Source: Datisca glomerata (Eukaryota > Streptophyta > Magnoliopsida > Cucurbitales > Datiscaceae). From it: a stretch of 64,000 bases of DNA. Each line of letters starts with the position of its first letter. Positions within the stretch are counted from its first letter, which is position 1. Location: the NCBI GenBank assembly GCA_003255025.1, contig QANY01013250.1:930001-994000 (forward strand), in the 5' to 3' direction. The translations under genes and the position numbers were made by a program. Below are positions 10,815 to 21,669 of the stretch, piece by piece. A model generated the notes under the pieces. It had not been told where the DNA came from. It saw only the letters and a program-made list of their open reading frames with translations, and searched no databases.

Positions 10815-13087
10815 TTGTTTCTAACTGATAAGATGACCCAAATGGAGGACAGAGTGAAGAAGAAGATGTTGAAGAAGATGGGATTGGAAGTGTGTTTTAC
10901 ATTTATTGGCATTTCCAAGCACAAGCACCGCCTCTTTAAATAAAGGCTCAAGAGTTTCTCAGTAACGAAATTGACCTAACATGTGATTTCTGGCAAGTAG
11001 AGCAAAATTAAATTAATTTTTTTCTTTAGTTTGAGTTTTTTTTCTCTTAACATGGAGATTTCTCCGAACTTGATTCAATAATGCCCACGTTCTCTTACAC
11101 ATCAATACACCACACACTCACATGCCTTTCTCCAGCAGAAAAGCCGTGAATAAATCAAAAGCCACCATCCCATTTGTTGTTTTTTTAGGTTTTTCTTTAA
11201 AGGTGTAGGTTGTCTTTGTTTGAAGAAAAAAGAAAAAAGAAATATTCTTGAACAATACTTTGTTGCTCAATCAAGTCAGAAGAAAGTCATTTTCACCGTT
11301 AACATAGATTAGTCTGCTCATGTCTTATGTGAATAACAAATGACGGTAGTAATCCATTTTACATTTCCTTTCATAAATAATCATATTTAATATTATTGAT
11401 TAGTCAATGTAAGGGTGAGCGGAGCTTCCTCACTTGATCAGAAAAATCAAACTTTGTTTTTTTAAGAATGAATATGTGAACATGTTTTTCAATAAACTCA
11501 TATGAAGTACTGTTCTAAATCATTCAGACTTATTTATAATACACATTATCACACAGTTACATTAAAATATATTAAACTTATCACGCAAGAAGAATATCAA
11601 GAATGGATTTAAGCTAACAGTTTAAATACATGTCAATGATATATTTAAGTGAGTCGAATATTACCGCTCAAACTGTTTTATTGTAATATGAGATGGAATG
11701 TTTAACATATTACAATCTAACAGGATAACCCTACACCCAAATTTATTATGGCATTAATGTACATGTGACATGCACATGACGCATATTAATATCCATAACA
11801 GACGGTCTAAATTTGATATACAAAAGTAATGCTCAAGCTTCTCCGTCCGATTGACAACTTTGGTCGAGAAGACTAAAAACATATTGTCTTGAATCTTGAT
11901 TGATGATGGATCACCGACCTAACACTGGTTTTTGTATGGAAATTTTTTTCCAACTCAGATCCACCATGTGATCGACCTTGCCACGTGATATTATTCTCTC
12001 ACTCTTTTTATTGTGCTGGGGTATTTTCTTTCTTCTCTTCTTATTTTCTTTCTTGTTCATATGTTTGTCATTTTTATTTTTTGAAGTTTATATAGATGAT
12101 CGAGAAAAAAAATATTCAATATTCTTAGAATACCGAAGTATTCAAATTTTTTTCTTATAATTTATTGTCACATGTTTTAAAATATTTTAACTTTTTTTAT
12201 TTTAAAGGGAAAAGAATGAGTTATTTGAATTTAAAGAAATTATAAAGCTAACATCAAATAATTTAGGAAGAATACTAAATATTCAGAAGTATAACGCTAT
12301 ATGTAGATTTAGAAATTAGAAGGGAACGAAAAAGAAAATGTGAACGATTTCATTTCCACTGTTTGAAGGCTTTGGAATAGGTAGAGTAAAGTAAAATAGT
12401 GATTTAAATTAACTTTACTATATTACCAATTTACTTCTCTTTTCCTCTAATTTCACTCAATTTTCCTCAATTTTTTTCCGAACTGAGGGTTGGTGGTAGC
12501 CAGCGAATATCTTCATTATATTATCAACTAGAAAAAACAATGACAAAGTCGACCAAAACTAACAAAGAAGAAACTTAAAGAATTAAATTGGCAAACATAT
12601 GAGGTCTTGAAATTCTTTGGAACCTCTAACGCGTTCATAGGCAATTTGTCAAATATAAATTCTAAAGAACAAACAATTTATAAAGGTCGTAAATGATTGA
12701 AAATCATTTCATGCACATGACGAAGAATATCAACGGTGGTCGCTCTTAAATAATATTTTCCTAAAAAAATACTAAAGTTAATTTAATTAAATCTATTATC
12801 TTTTGTTTATTAAGTAATAAATGAAGTAAATTAAGCTTAGAAGTTGGAATGAACTTATGAACAGGTTTTGAGTTTTCAATATATGAAGTTAGAAAGTCTT
12901 AAGGTAGTTGGTATGGTTAACCAACGGACCCCATTGCTTCTCATAGCATCATCAAATAAGAAATAATTTGTGAAGTTTAAGTCACGGTCAAGCACATGCT
13001 GCTTCCATAAAACCAGCTCTACTCTCAATGGTAACTCAATTATTAAAATCTTTTTCGTGTAATACAAGTTACTCATTGAAGCCTTAA
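10815..13087. other. expansin promoter region and AT-rich spacer
   Basis: About 2.3 kb. The first few hundred bases are the 5' flank of the expansin gene. A G-box-like CCACGTGA occurs near 11980. Short ORFs here have no recognisable domain. At about 13,088 the duplicated Alba/DMP segment begins. Confidence 0.5.
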
Positions 13088-13725
13088 GAGGATAACCGCA
13101 AAAATGGCCGAAACTAAGTCCTGTTCTTAAAACAAGTCCAACTTGATTCATAAATAACAGACAACTAGTCGAGTTTGTATTCGTCGACTACATAAAACAA
13201 AATCGAAAAACCAAACTCAATAAGAAAAGAATGAACAATGTTATGCTCGTATTCATTGATTACATGAATTCTTCTGGTGTACATGCACAGTACATTGGCC
13301 TGTAATATGGTACATATGTACCACATACACATGTAAGGTATAAGGCATGTACCGCAGGCGCAGAATGACCTGATTACATATCTTCTCAGCATGTCAAACA
13401 TTGTATAATAGTGTATAACAAATAGTACGAATATGAAGCTCTCCAAACTAAAATAAAAGAATGCATTAATTATCCAAAATTTCACAGGTAAAACAACAGT
13501 TAAGGCAACTGACCTACGTTAACAAAAGAAAAGAGGTCAGTAACTATGTGGCAATAGTTACACACTAATTAGCCTACACTACAGAGCTTAAATAGAGTCC
13601 TACGGTTAACATAAGTAGCAAGAACTTATGATACACAGAACAAGGCATAGTTTAAATTGATCTGGAAGGGCATATTCTGAACTCCTCTAACCGGAACCTT
13701 TTAAGGAAAACTTATATTCTGTACC

Positions 13726-16315
13726 TCATGCATCATCCTGGGGTGGCGCATAAGATCTAAAACCTCAACCCCGTCCACGATATCCTCTTCCACGGCCACG
13801 ACCTAGAAAATTGCAATCCATTATACTTAACAGCTTCAGTTCAAATCCATTTAAGATCTTGATGTTACTAACAAACAACAGATTGGAAAATTATGAAATA
13901 ATGAGAAAAAGGGGCAGGGAAAAGACTAAATGCATTTCTCCAGTCAATGTTAAAAAGGAGAAACTCCTGATCATGACTACCAGAATCAAGTTCAATCCAC
14001 ACCCAGAATCAGGGAGGAATTACCACGGCCAGCTGCTTATTGATTGTATCTACCGTCTTGTTGGAAATCATTCTGAGATCCATTGTATCCACCCCTCCAA
14101 CGGCCACGTAGATTGCGCCCTCTCTCTACCCCATCCCCTACCGTTAAGGTTGTTCTGGCCACGATCCCAGCCTCCATCCTCATATTCAGCAGACAAAATA
14201 CCATTACCTGCCACATTGAATACATGATTAGCTTCTAATTGACTATTGAAACAAGGCGATCTTAAAAGTTTTCATTAAGAAACAGAGAATATGAACTAAA
14301 TCACAAATCTTTCCAACTTTCTAGCAGTGTAAGTTGTTTCCAGACCTTGTAATATATTCTTACCCCATCAGATAATCATCACATAGCAATCAAGAAGAGC
14401 AACTAATTCTACTGAGCAAACTGAATCAGTAGCCAGCAATCCAGCATAAAAATAATAGCATAAATAATTAAGCAAAAACCTATATCTCTAGCTCTTGATC
14501 TTCCTCTTCCACCACGACCCCGACTCAGTCCATAAGGCGAACCATCTACATCACACCACTAAGCAATTAGATGAAAGATGATGTCTAGAAAATAAGAAAG
14601 CAGTTGTAAGAAATGCCACTACCTCCTTCAAAATCAAATCCAGCGGATGCCTTCACCTGTTCAACGGGTAGAGGAGGTTGGTACCTGAAGCCAGCAACCA
14701 TTCGTCAATCATAAATATAACACGTTCCAGTGGGATATGGAGATATATTTTGTTAAAGACCCCAGTCAGAAACAAAGGCAACTTATACAAACAAAAAATG
14801 AAAACTAATAGGCAATAATGTTTATGTCATGCTCATGCGACAAACTAACAACTGCTTGACATATATGACTTAAACAGAAAAATAAAAGACACTATAGTGC
14901 AAAATGTGCAATGATGATCAGTAAGCACCAGCAAAACCATAAGTATTCTAGAACCAAAACAGGGGAGATTATTTAGAACGTTTCTGGTTCTGTTTGACGA
15001 AATAACTCGACCAACTACTAGCGCGGATGTGGAAACTAGACCATAGGTTTACATTTAGCAATAGAATCAACCACTCAGAACTTACCCAATAGAGGACGTA
15101 TTCAATTCCTTCTTTGAAAGGGTGATCACAATCACAGACACATGACTCGTAGTTTCCAAACTGTGACCAATAACATTCGTAACACACTACAAAATCAATA
15201 ACGAAACACGGGTAGTAGATTAATTAATGCTTGAGTGAACCAGTTTTGAAGATCTCTTACGGAAGAAGACCTTCCTCCAATGGCTCCCATGTATCAGTTA
15301 TGTCTGTCGACCCAATTGAGATAATTTGATGAAGACCCACAGTGCGTCTCTGCATTGACAACAACAGCACCATTTCATTCCAAATTTACATGCAAAAGTC
15401 AAGCTTCATAAATTATAGCTCAAATAAAAAAGAAACTTTTATCAGCTCAACTATGGTTACAGACTTGTTTATAGCTCTCCCCATTGCCTTGAACACAATT
15501 TCATCAGATCCTTTTTCCTGCGAAGAATCAAGTAAACCACAAGAGATAGAATTATTAGCTAATAAAAAATTAAAAAACACATTACCGTCGTTAATCTAAA
15601 CTGAATTAACTTTTAAGAATAAAAAGGTTTAAAAACAAAATGAGTCAAATTCCATATCTATGAACGTATACTTCCTATAAAATCATATGCATGCCCAAAA
15701 TATGTAGCTGAATATTCAACCATACTAAACAGTCAAGCATTCTAAACGTTTAAAAAATAGAGTTCTGATAGTATCTTGCCTCTTCTGTATGAAGAAGATA
15801 TTACTATGCTCACGAACGTACGAGGCTAAGTCTCATAAAGAAGCATTAGCTTCATCATGTATTCAATGCATAAGGCTAAGTGTATACCACTTTTCCTAGA
15901 GTTAGGTATAGTTACTTAGACTTTCAGAGTTATTAGCTGCGGCTTCAGTTATTATAGAGTCATCCAGTGTCTTCATAACCAAAATAAACTCAGCTCACAG
16001 TAACTCTTAACTTTCATTAAAAGTTCATGGCCATAAATGTGCATGCATGCAAGCTTTACACACGTCTTTCAAATAAATAACGCATACTTACATACACTTG
16101 CATAGAATCGACGGGGAAAGAGAGAATAACAAGCCGAATAATTTCACAGAACTATACGTGCAGCAGAGAGACGGAGAAAGACAGATATAGACCTGAAGCA
16201 GAGTCATGGCATATGTGATGTAATTGCGCATCCTTCCCTGACTCGTAATCCGAATCTCATTCTCATCAATTGGCATCTCTGCCCGCGGCTTTTCCACTCT
16301 CTGGTACCGATCCAT
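13726..16315 (-). pseudogene. Alba-domain RGG protein, copy A, damaged C-terminal half
   Basis: Alba proteins of this type bind RNA and DNA. Exon equivalents: 16193-16315, 15437-15517, 15261-15349, 15086-15160, 14623-14684, 14486-14545, 14024-14207 and 13726-13802. Exons 1-5, encoding the Alba domain, are open (start MDRYQRVEKPR, core EIRITSQGRMRNYITYA). The RGG tail is damaged. The donor of intron 6 reads AT instead of GT (copy B has GT). Exon 7 lacks 2 bp present in copy B, which shifts the frame. A GAA codon in copy B is TAA here (within the GCAGCTGG-flanked end of exon 7). Exon 4 also changes TTR to TTS. A shortened Alba-only product remains possible, so decay is certain only for the tail. 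Confidence 0.82.
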
Positions 16316-16540
16316 CTACTCCAGCAAAACAAAATCGAATGTGGAAATCTCGCACTGTCAAAAACAATGCCAGGACTTCAAATTAAGAATACGAGAATGA
16401 GATAAAAGAAGAAGAAGAATGACAATATAACTTCAGGGAAACACAATCAGAAGCTAGTGAACGGAATGTACAAAAAAAACAGAGAAAGGAATTATGGCTA
16501 ATGAAGCTAGGGTTTTGTTTCCCACCAGATAGCGGAGACT

Positions 16541-16602
16541 TACCTTGATTCAAACGGACAGATAAAACAGGCTTTACGGAGAAAGAGCCTGCTTCACTAC
16601 AC
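16541..16602 (-). promoter_or_regulatory. probable non-coding first exon of Alba copy A
   Basis: On the minus strand a strong donor AAG|GTAAGTCTCC lies near 16,543. The probable acceptor is just before the ATG (GCTGGAGTAG near 16,318), implying a 5' UTR intron. The same donor is kept in copy B (near 24,463), and the duplicated segment ends almost at this exon's 5' end. Confidence 0.5.
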
Positions 16603-16630
16603 CCCTCTTCAGGAAAAGACACCAAAACTC

Positions 16631-16640
16631 TTATAAATAA
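16631..16640 (+). promoter_or_regulatory. TATA box of DMP copy A
   Basis: TTATAAATAA about 85 nt before the DMP start codon. Alba copy A and DMP are divergent with 407 bp between start codons, so the region works as a shared head-to-head promoter. The same TATA is present in copy B at about 20,617-20,624. Confidence 0.65.
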
Positions 16641-16722
16641 GAACCCCCTTCTTCATCCTTCCTCAATACCAATTCATTTCATAGAGCAACATTCCCTTTT
16701 CCCAACTTTTTGCCTAATAGAA

Positions 16723-17373
16723 ATGGAACAGACTGAAGGAATTGGAATCAAAATCTACAATGCTACCCCACAAGATGATCAAGACCCCCCTCCTAAAACC
16801 AACCTTCAGTGTCTACCCCAACGACCCGGCCGTAAAAGACGCGCCGTCGCTAAAGGAGTTCAGAAAACCATATCCAAAACCTCAATGCTCGTCAACTTCC
16901 TCCCCACAGGCACTCTTTTATCATTCGAAATGGTCCTTCCCTCCATATACCGTAATGGCGAATGCTCTCCGATAACCACCACTATGGTTCTTGCCTTATT
17001 AGGTCTATGTTCTTTCTCCTGCTTCTTCTTCCACTTCACGGATAGTTTCCGTGACCCGGACGGAAAGATTTATTACGGGTTCGTGACTCCGAAAGGGTTG
17101 GCTGTGTTCAAGCCGGGGCTAAACGTGGAGGTGCCTCGTGACGAGAGGTATAAAGTTGGGTTAAATGATTTTGTGCATGCCGTCATGTCAGTTACGGTGT
17201 TCTCGGCGATAGCTTTGTCGGATCAACGTGTGTCGAGTTGCTTGTTTCCGGGACATAAGAAGGATATGGATGAAGTGATGGAGAGTTTTCCTTTGATGAT
17301 TGGGATTATTTGCAGTGGTTTGTTTCTTATTTTTCCTAACAGTAGGCATGGCGTTGGCTGCATGTCTGCATGA
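16723..17373 (+). CDS. DUF679 domain membrane protein (DMP family), intact
   Basis: Single-exon gene of 216 aa, as usual for DMPs. The polar N-terminus (residues 1-50) ends in a basic stretch RPGRKRR at 35-40. Four hydrophobic segments lie at about 54-76, 84-105, 147-167 and 189-206. Family landmarks: LVNFLPTGTLL at 57-66, FTDSF followed by DGKIYYGFVTPKGLAVF at 105-129, and LNDFVHA at 147-153. DMPs are endomembrane or plasma-membrane proteins linked to membrane remodelling, senescence and, for the DMP8/9 group, gamete fusion. Which subgroup this is cannot be told by eye. The start Met is the first after the TATA box. It is the intact member of the DMP pair; the second copy at 20,708 is broken. 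Confidence 0.93.
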   Translation: MEQTEGIGIKIYNATPQDDQDPPPKTNLQCLPQRPGRKRRAVAKGVQKTISKTSMLVNFLPTGTLLSFEMVLPSIYRNGECSPITTTMVLALLGLCSFSCFFFHFTDSFRDPDGKIYYGFVTPKGLAVFKPGLNVEVPRDERYKVGLNDFVHAVMSVTVFSAIALSDQRVSSCLFPGHKKDMDEVMESFPLMIGIICSGLFLIFPNSRHGVGCMSA

Positions 17374-18080
17374 ATTAACCTTATCAATTGTTTTTTTCCC
17401 GATATTTTTAATGATCTATGTTAGTTTAATTTCTGGATTTTGATAAATATCTCGGAATAATTGTTTGATGTTAAAATGTTTAAGTATTTTAAATTTTTTG
17501 GTTTTGGTTATTTTTCATTCAATTCAATAATTAAGGTGTATAATCAATGTGTATGGTCTTGTCCACAATAGTTATAAATAGAGCTTTAAAATTCCCTATT
17601 TATTTTTTATGCTAATATATTGTTCATTAGTTCCTCATATCTACTGCAATATCATGGAAAGTAAAATAAATTTGGGTCATCCGAGTGTTACAAGTTCTCA
17701 TACATTCACCATGAGATCGTTGATTCGAATAGTAATAACATACATTCTCTTTAGTATTTGGAATTTCGATAAATAAAAATTTATTGTCTTTCATGAGATC
17801 ATTGATTCGAACAGTAATATTATCAATCTGTTTGGAATTCAGAACTTCAATAAAAACTTGACATTGAAACAGACATTGAAACAGACATTGAATATAAAAC
17901 TTAACTGCTGTACTAAGCATCTATGATAAGAGGATTACCACCTACAACAGACATTAAAAAATAGATGTTTATCTACTTCTTCGGTCTTTCTAACCAAATG
18001 CATAAACTAGATTTCATTTCCCATTTTTTGTTCTGTTCATGGTTCCAAAGCCGACATCTTCTCCCCGACGTTGAAACAAA
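17374..18080. other. spacer between DMP and RNase T2-like pseudogene
   Basis: AT-rich, no gene. A short 12-bp tandem (ACATTGAAACAG, about three units) sits at 17,860-17,892. The phrase GAGATC(A/G)TTGATTCGAA occurs twice (17,711 and 17,803), a small internal duplication. Confidence 0.5.
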
Positions 18081-18700
18081 TCAAAAGGGAACAATAACGT
18101 ATCGTAACTTGCATCTCTGTATCTTTGGGCAGTCGATCATATTTGTTGCAGTTTTGTCAAAACAGAGGGGAATATGTTCAAAAGCAGAGGAATTTGCCTG
18201 AATAAGCTGGCATTCTACTTGAGGATTATGCCCAGTTGCTGTTTGGATAGCATACGTTATATTTTCTACGCTATGCACGTTACCAAACGGGAAGATTGCT
18301 GCCACAAACAAGAAAAGAAATTGCATTATCTTTAATGGCAGAAAAAGAATGAATTTTTTTCTTTACCTTCGTCTGCTAACATATTAATGAGTTTATATTT
18401 GTTCTTAAGCTTGAGGGCAGTTTTGAAGAATCGATGCTGAGTGAATACTGATTCAGAGCAAATTCCACGAGTTTCCCATTCTTCCTTCCAATCCTCATTG
18501 CTGTCTTCGTGTAGAAGAGATGGCCATTCTGATTCTAACCCATTTCTCAGGTCCGAAATCTATTAATCCATGGAAATGGGGTTCAAATAAATTCAAATAA
18601 TTACCTCATGAATGAATTTTTTTACCTTTTTGGGATGAGACTTCCAGTTTTGCAAGATAGTGTCCCAGAAAAATAGAATGGTCGGAACCCAGAAATGCTA
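18081..18700 (-). pseudogene. RNase T2 family (S-/S-like RNase) remnant
   Basis: Two exons splice cleanly: 18367-18559 and 18081-18298 (donor GAAG|GTAAAG, acceptor TTTGTGGCAG). They encode the second half of an RNase T2: DLRNGLESEWPSLL, then the CAS-II region EWETRGICSES, then FFKTALKLKN, ITYAIQTATG and PLCFDKTATNMIDCP. In active enzymes CAS-II reads EWEKHGTC; here its catalytic His is replaced by Arg. An upstream exon ending near 18,626 reads TILFFWDT where CAS-I (TIHGLWPD) is expected, so the first catalytic His would also be lost. No signal-peptide exon or start was found. It is a 5'-incomplete, catalytically dead copy. Assignment to S-type or S-like class is not possible by eye. Confidence 0.72.
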
Positions 18701-18759
18701 AAAACTGGTCTTGCTGGTTTTAGTTCCAGTTTTGAATATGTTTCTTTTTTTTATACTTA

Positions 18760-19430
18760 ATTGTTTGGTTGGTTCATTAAATCTGAAAGCATAATATAAA
18801 ATTTGTAATTTCTTTTTTACTTTTTTTCTGGGAGATGCAGTGACAGATTTCTTTACTTGTTGAACAAAGTAAATGAAGTCATACTCTCTAGCACGATGCA
18901 GTGTTGCTGAAACTTGGGAAACCTGACAGAAACTATATTCAAATAATTAACCATATAAAGAAATAATAAGATTGAAAAACAATTCAGTATATATATAAAA
19001 TAGGTGAGGGATGGACCAGTTGAGAACATTGAGTTATTCCAAAAAATCCCACTTTTATATATAAATATATATAGTACAAAAAAAATCTCCAACCCACTTT
19101 TATATATAAATACAGAGTATCGTAAATTAAGGAGGCTTTGGAACCAATTTTGTATGAGTAATTCTACTGTACATGGACTGATTTTACATACATATTTGAT
19201 CGTAAACTATGCACGTATGTATACATTTTATATTTAAATGTACATAAAAATAACATATGTATCGTAAAGAGGTTGTACTCCATTTTGTATGGAAAAACAA
19301 CTATGTATTGTTTAGAAGAATAACTCTGTAGTAAAGTTTCTAGTAGTTGGTAACATATAAATCTCCTAACACACTCATGAGAATACCCATGTCATTACCG
19401 AATGGGCAAAACAGTCCAATGATTTGTAGC
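18760..19430. other. AT-rich spacer
   Basis: Contains a small duplicated phrase (CCACTTTTATATATAAATA at 19,049 and 19,095). No gene or RNA recognised. Confidence 0.5.
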
Positions 19431-19499
19431 TAAATCCTATGGGGAAAGTTATGGGCTTGGCTTGGAACTACCAAAGACTACGGCATTTTGGGACTAACA

Positions 19500-20607
19500 C
19501 CCGGGGCGGAGTCAGAACTCGACTTCACTGGGCTCACTGGTTCCGCTCCTCCTATTTATGTTTATGGCGCATTTTATATCATTCTAATATATATGCATAT
19601 ACACACATATGTATAAGTGACAGAGAAATACCAAGATATCAAACTGCATTAGATAACTTTTCATTAAAATTCAAGTTTACAATCGTCATATGAATCATAA
19701 AATTACAACTGTACTGACGACTTTCTATATTTTAGAACGGTTGTATGATTACTTCATTCTCAATATTATGAAAGACATCTTGCTCAATGTAGGTAACCAA
19801 GCAGTCATTCCGATTCCATTCATTTTCTTTTGAAATTTTTTCCATTTTAGCACAAAACAGATTCCTAATAAACAATAAGCCACAAAACTACATCAGATTC
19901 CTAATAATCACTATCAGCCATAATTTCTAATTTTCTACACAATCAGCAAAATACATATCATAAACACAAGAATACACAGCAATCAACAAAAAAATACATA
20001 TTAAATATATATCAGAAACTGAGATAGAGAGAGATCAGAGAAGAAACACTAACCGACTCGTGCAGGTAGATCTCGTGAGGTGAGACAGAGCTGTAGTCGG
20101 CACTACGTCTTTGACAGAGCTCGGCTCTTGGTGGCGCCGTCGCGGGGACCGTCGTGCAGGACTGCAGAGACCGTCAAGGCGAGGTCGACAGATCTCGTGA
20201 GTGACTGAGTGAGACAGACAGAGCTCGAAGCCTCAAAGACAGCAGGGGACCGTCGTTGTAGGGACCGTCGCGCGTGCAGGTGCAAGGGCCGTCGTCGTGA
20301 GCAGGAAAGTGAGGAAGACGAAGAGAAGGGCTGGAGGGGTTTTTTTTGGGGGAAAATGGTCGGGTGGGGTGACGAGGAAGTTAAAATTGTGAAATTAGGT
20401 TTTTAATTTAGTGGTTAAAAATAAAATAGTTTAGGGTTTAAACACTGAAAATTAAAGGTCTAAAACTGAAGAAATCCAGTGGGATCACAAGTGTGAATTG
20501 AGTGGGATCACAAATTAAAAAATGATCAAAAGTAAAAAATAAAAAATCTTCAACAATCAACAAACAGTTAGTGTTATTCCCCTGATCACTTTCAAATTCA
20601 AAATCAT
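19500..20607 (-). mobile_element. hAT element remnant (TTF/MYM-type transposase tail)
   Basis: On the minus strand, about 19,736-19,825 encodes WNRNDCLVTYIEQDVF and NIENEVIIQPF then a stop. This is the typical C-terminal end of plant hAT transposases with TTF zinc finger and dimerisation domain. At about 19,500 the sequence CCGGGGCGGAGTCAGAA resembles the terminal motif (GGGGCGGAGCCAG) of such elements, at the expected 3' side. The rest (19,860-20,607), including a GC-rich block at 20,060-20,340, resembles a 5' leader. Most of the transposase is missing. The distal terminus is not recognisable; the permuted duplication begins directly beyond. Confidence 0.55.
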
Positions 20608-20707
20608 CAAAACTCTTATAAATAAGAACCCCCTTCTTCATCCTTCCTCAATACCAATTCATTTCATAGAGCAACATTCCCTTTTCCCAACTTTTTGCCT
20701 AATAGAA

Positions 20708-20998
20708 ATGGAACAGACTGAAGTAATTGGAATCAAAATCTACAATGCTACACCACAAGATGATCAAGACCACCCCTCCTGAAACCAACTCTTCCAACCT
20801 TCAGTGTCTACCCCAACAACCGGGCCGTAAAAGACACGTTGTCGCTAAAGGAGTCCAGAAAACCATATCCAAAACCTCAATGCTCGTCAACTTCCTCCCC
20901 ACAGGCACTCTTTTAACATTCAAAATGGTCCATCCCTCTATATACTGTAATGGGGAATGCTCTCCGGTAACCACCACCATGGTTCTTGCCTTATTAGG
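20708..20998 (+). pseudogene. DMP copy B, frameshifted and 3'-truncated
   Basis: Matches DMP copy A from its TATA box to codon about 94 (ending VLALLG), then stops at the duplication junction. A 1-bp insertion in the proline run (GACCACCCC against GACCCCCC) shifts the frame and leads at once to TGA. A 9-bp insertion lies just downstream. Only the first of the four membrane segments and part of the second remain. It cannot make a DMP protein. Confidence 0.9.
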
Positions 20999-21669
20999 AG
21001 TGTCAAAATTAGATAATTAAAAAGGATAACCACAAAAATGGCCGAAACTAAGTCGTGTTCTTAAAACAAGTCAGACTTGATTATTATTAATTCATAAGTA
21101 ACAGACAACTAGTTGAGTTTGTATTCGTCGACTACATAAAACAAAATCGAAAAACCAAACTCCATAAGAAAAGAATGAACAATGTTATGTTCGTATTCAT
21201 AGATTACATGAATTCTTCTGGTGTACAGGCACAGTACATCGGCCTGTTATATGGTACATATGTACCACATACACATGTAAGGTATAAGGCATGTACCGCA
21301 GGCGCAGAATGACCTGATTACATATCTTCTCAGCATGTCAAACATTGTATAATAGTGTATAACAAATAGTACGAATATGAAGCTCTCTAAACTAAAATAA
21401 AAGAATGCATTAATTATCCAAAATTTCACAGGTAAAACAACAGTTAAGGCAACTGACCTACGTTAACAAAAGAAAAGAGGTCAGTAACTATGTGGCAATA
21501 GTTACACACTAATTAGCCTACACTACAGAGCTTAAATAGAGTCCTACGGTTAACATAAGTAGCAAGAACTTATGATACACAGAACAAGGCATAGTTTAAA
21601 TTGATCTGGAAAGGCATATTCTGAACTCCTCTAACCGGAACCTTTTAAGGAAAACTTATATTCTGTACC

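Larger units (their letters stand above)
13088..17003. repeat. duplicated Alba-DMP segment, copy A (source arrangement)
   Basis: This stretch recurs at 20,608-24,518 with its two halves exchanged: 13,088-about 16,598 corresponds to 21,024-about 24,518, and 16,623-17,003 corresponds to 20,608-20,998. Copy A continues past 17,003 into the rest of DMP, so it contains sequence copy B lacks and is the likely source. Between 13,160 and 13,305 I count about seven mismatches against copy B; small indels occur elsewhere. Confidence 0.9.

Noticed and set aside
11978..12160. 60-codon hydrophobic frame after a G-box-like CCACGTGA
   Set aside because: Poly-Leu/Phe from T-rich DNA; no evidence of a gene.
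13165..13485. 106-codon minus-strand frame repeated at 21,247-21,429
   Set aside because: Lies in the 3' flank of both Alba copies; the frame is disrupted in copy B and has no domain; conservation is due to the duplication.
14037..14225. Separate small RGG-like gene on the minus strand
   Set aside because: It is exon 7 of Alba copy A read in the shifted frame after the 2-bp deletion.
20209..20406. 65-codon GC-rich frame with RRCRDRRACRCKGRRR
   Set aside because: GC-rich leader-like block of the hAT remnant; no supporting start, homology or splice structure.
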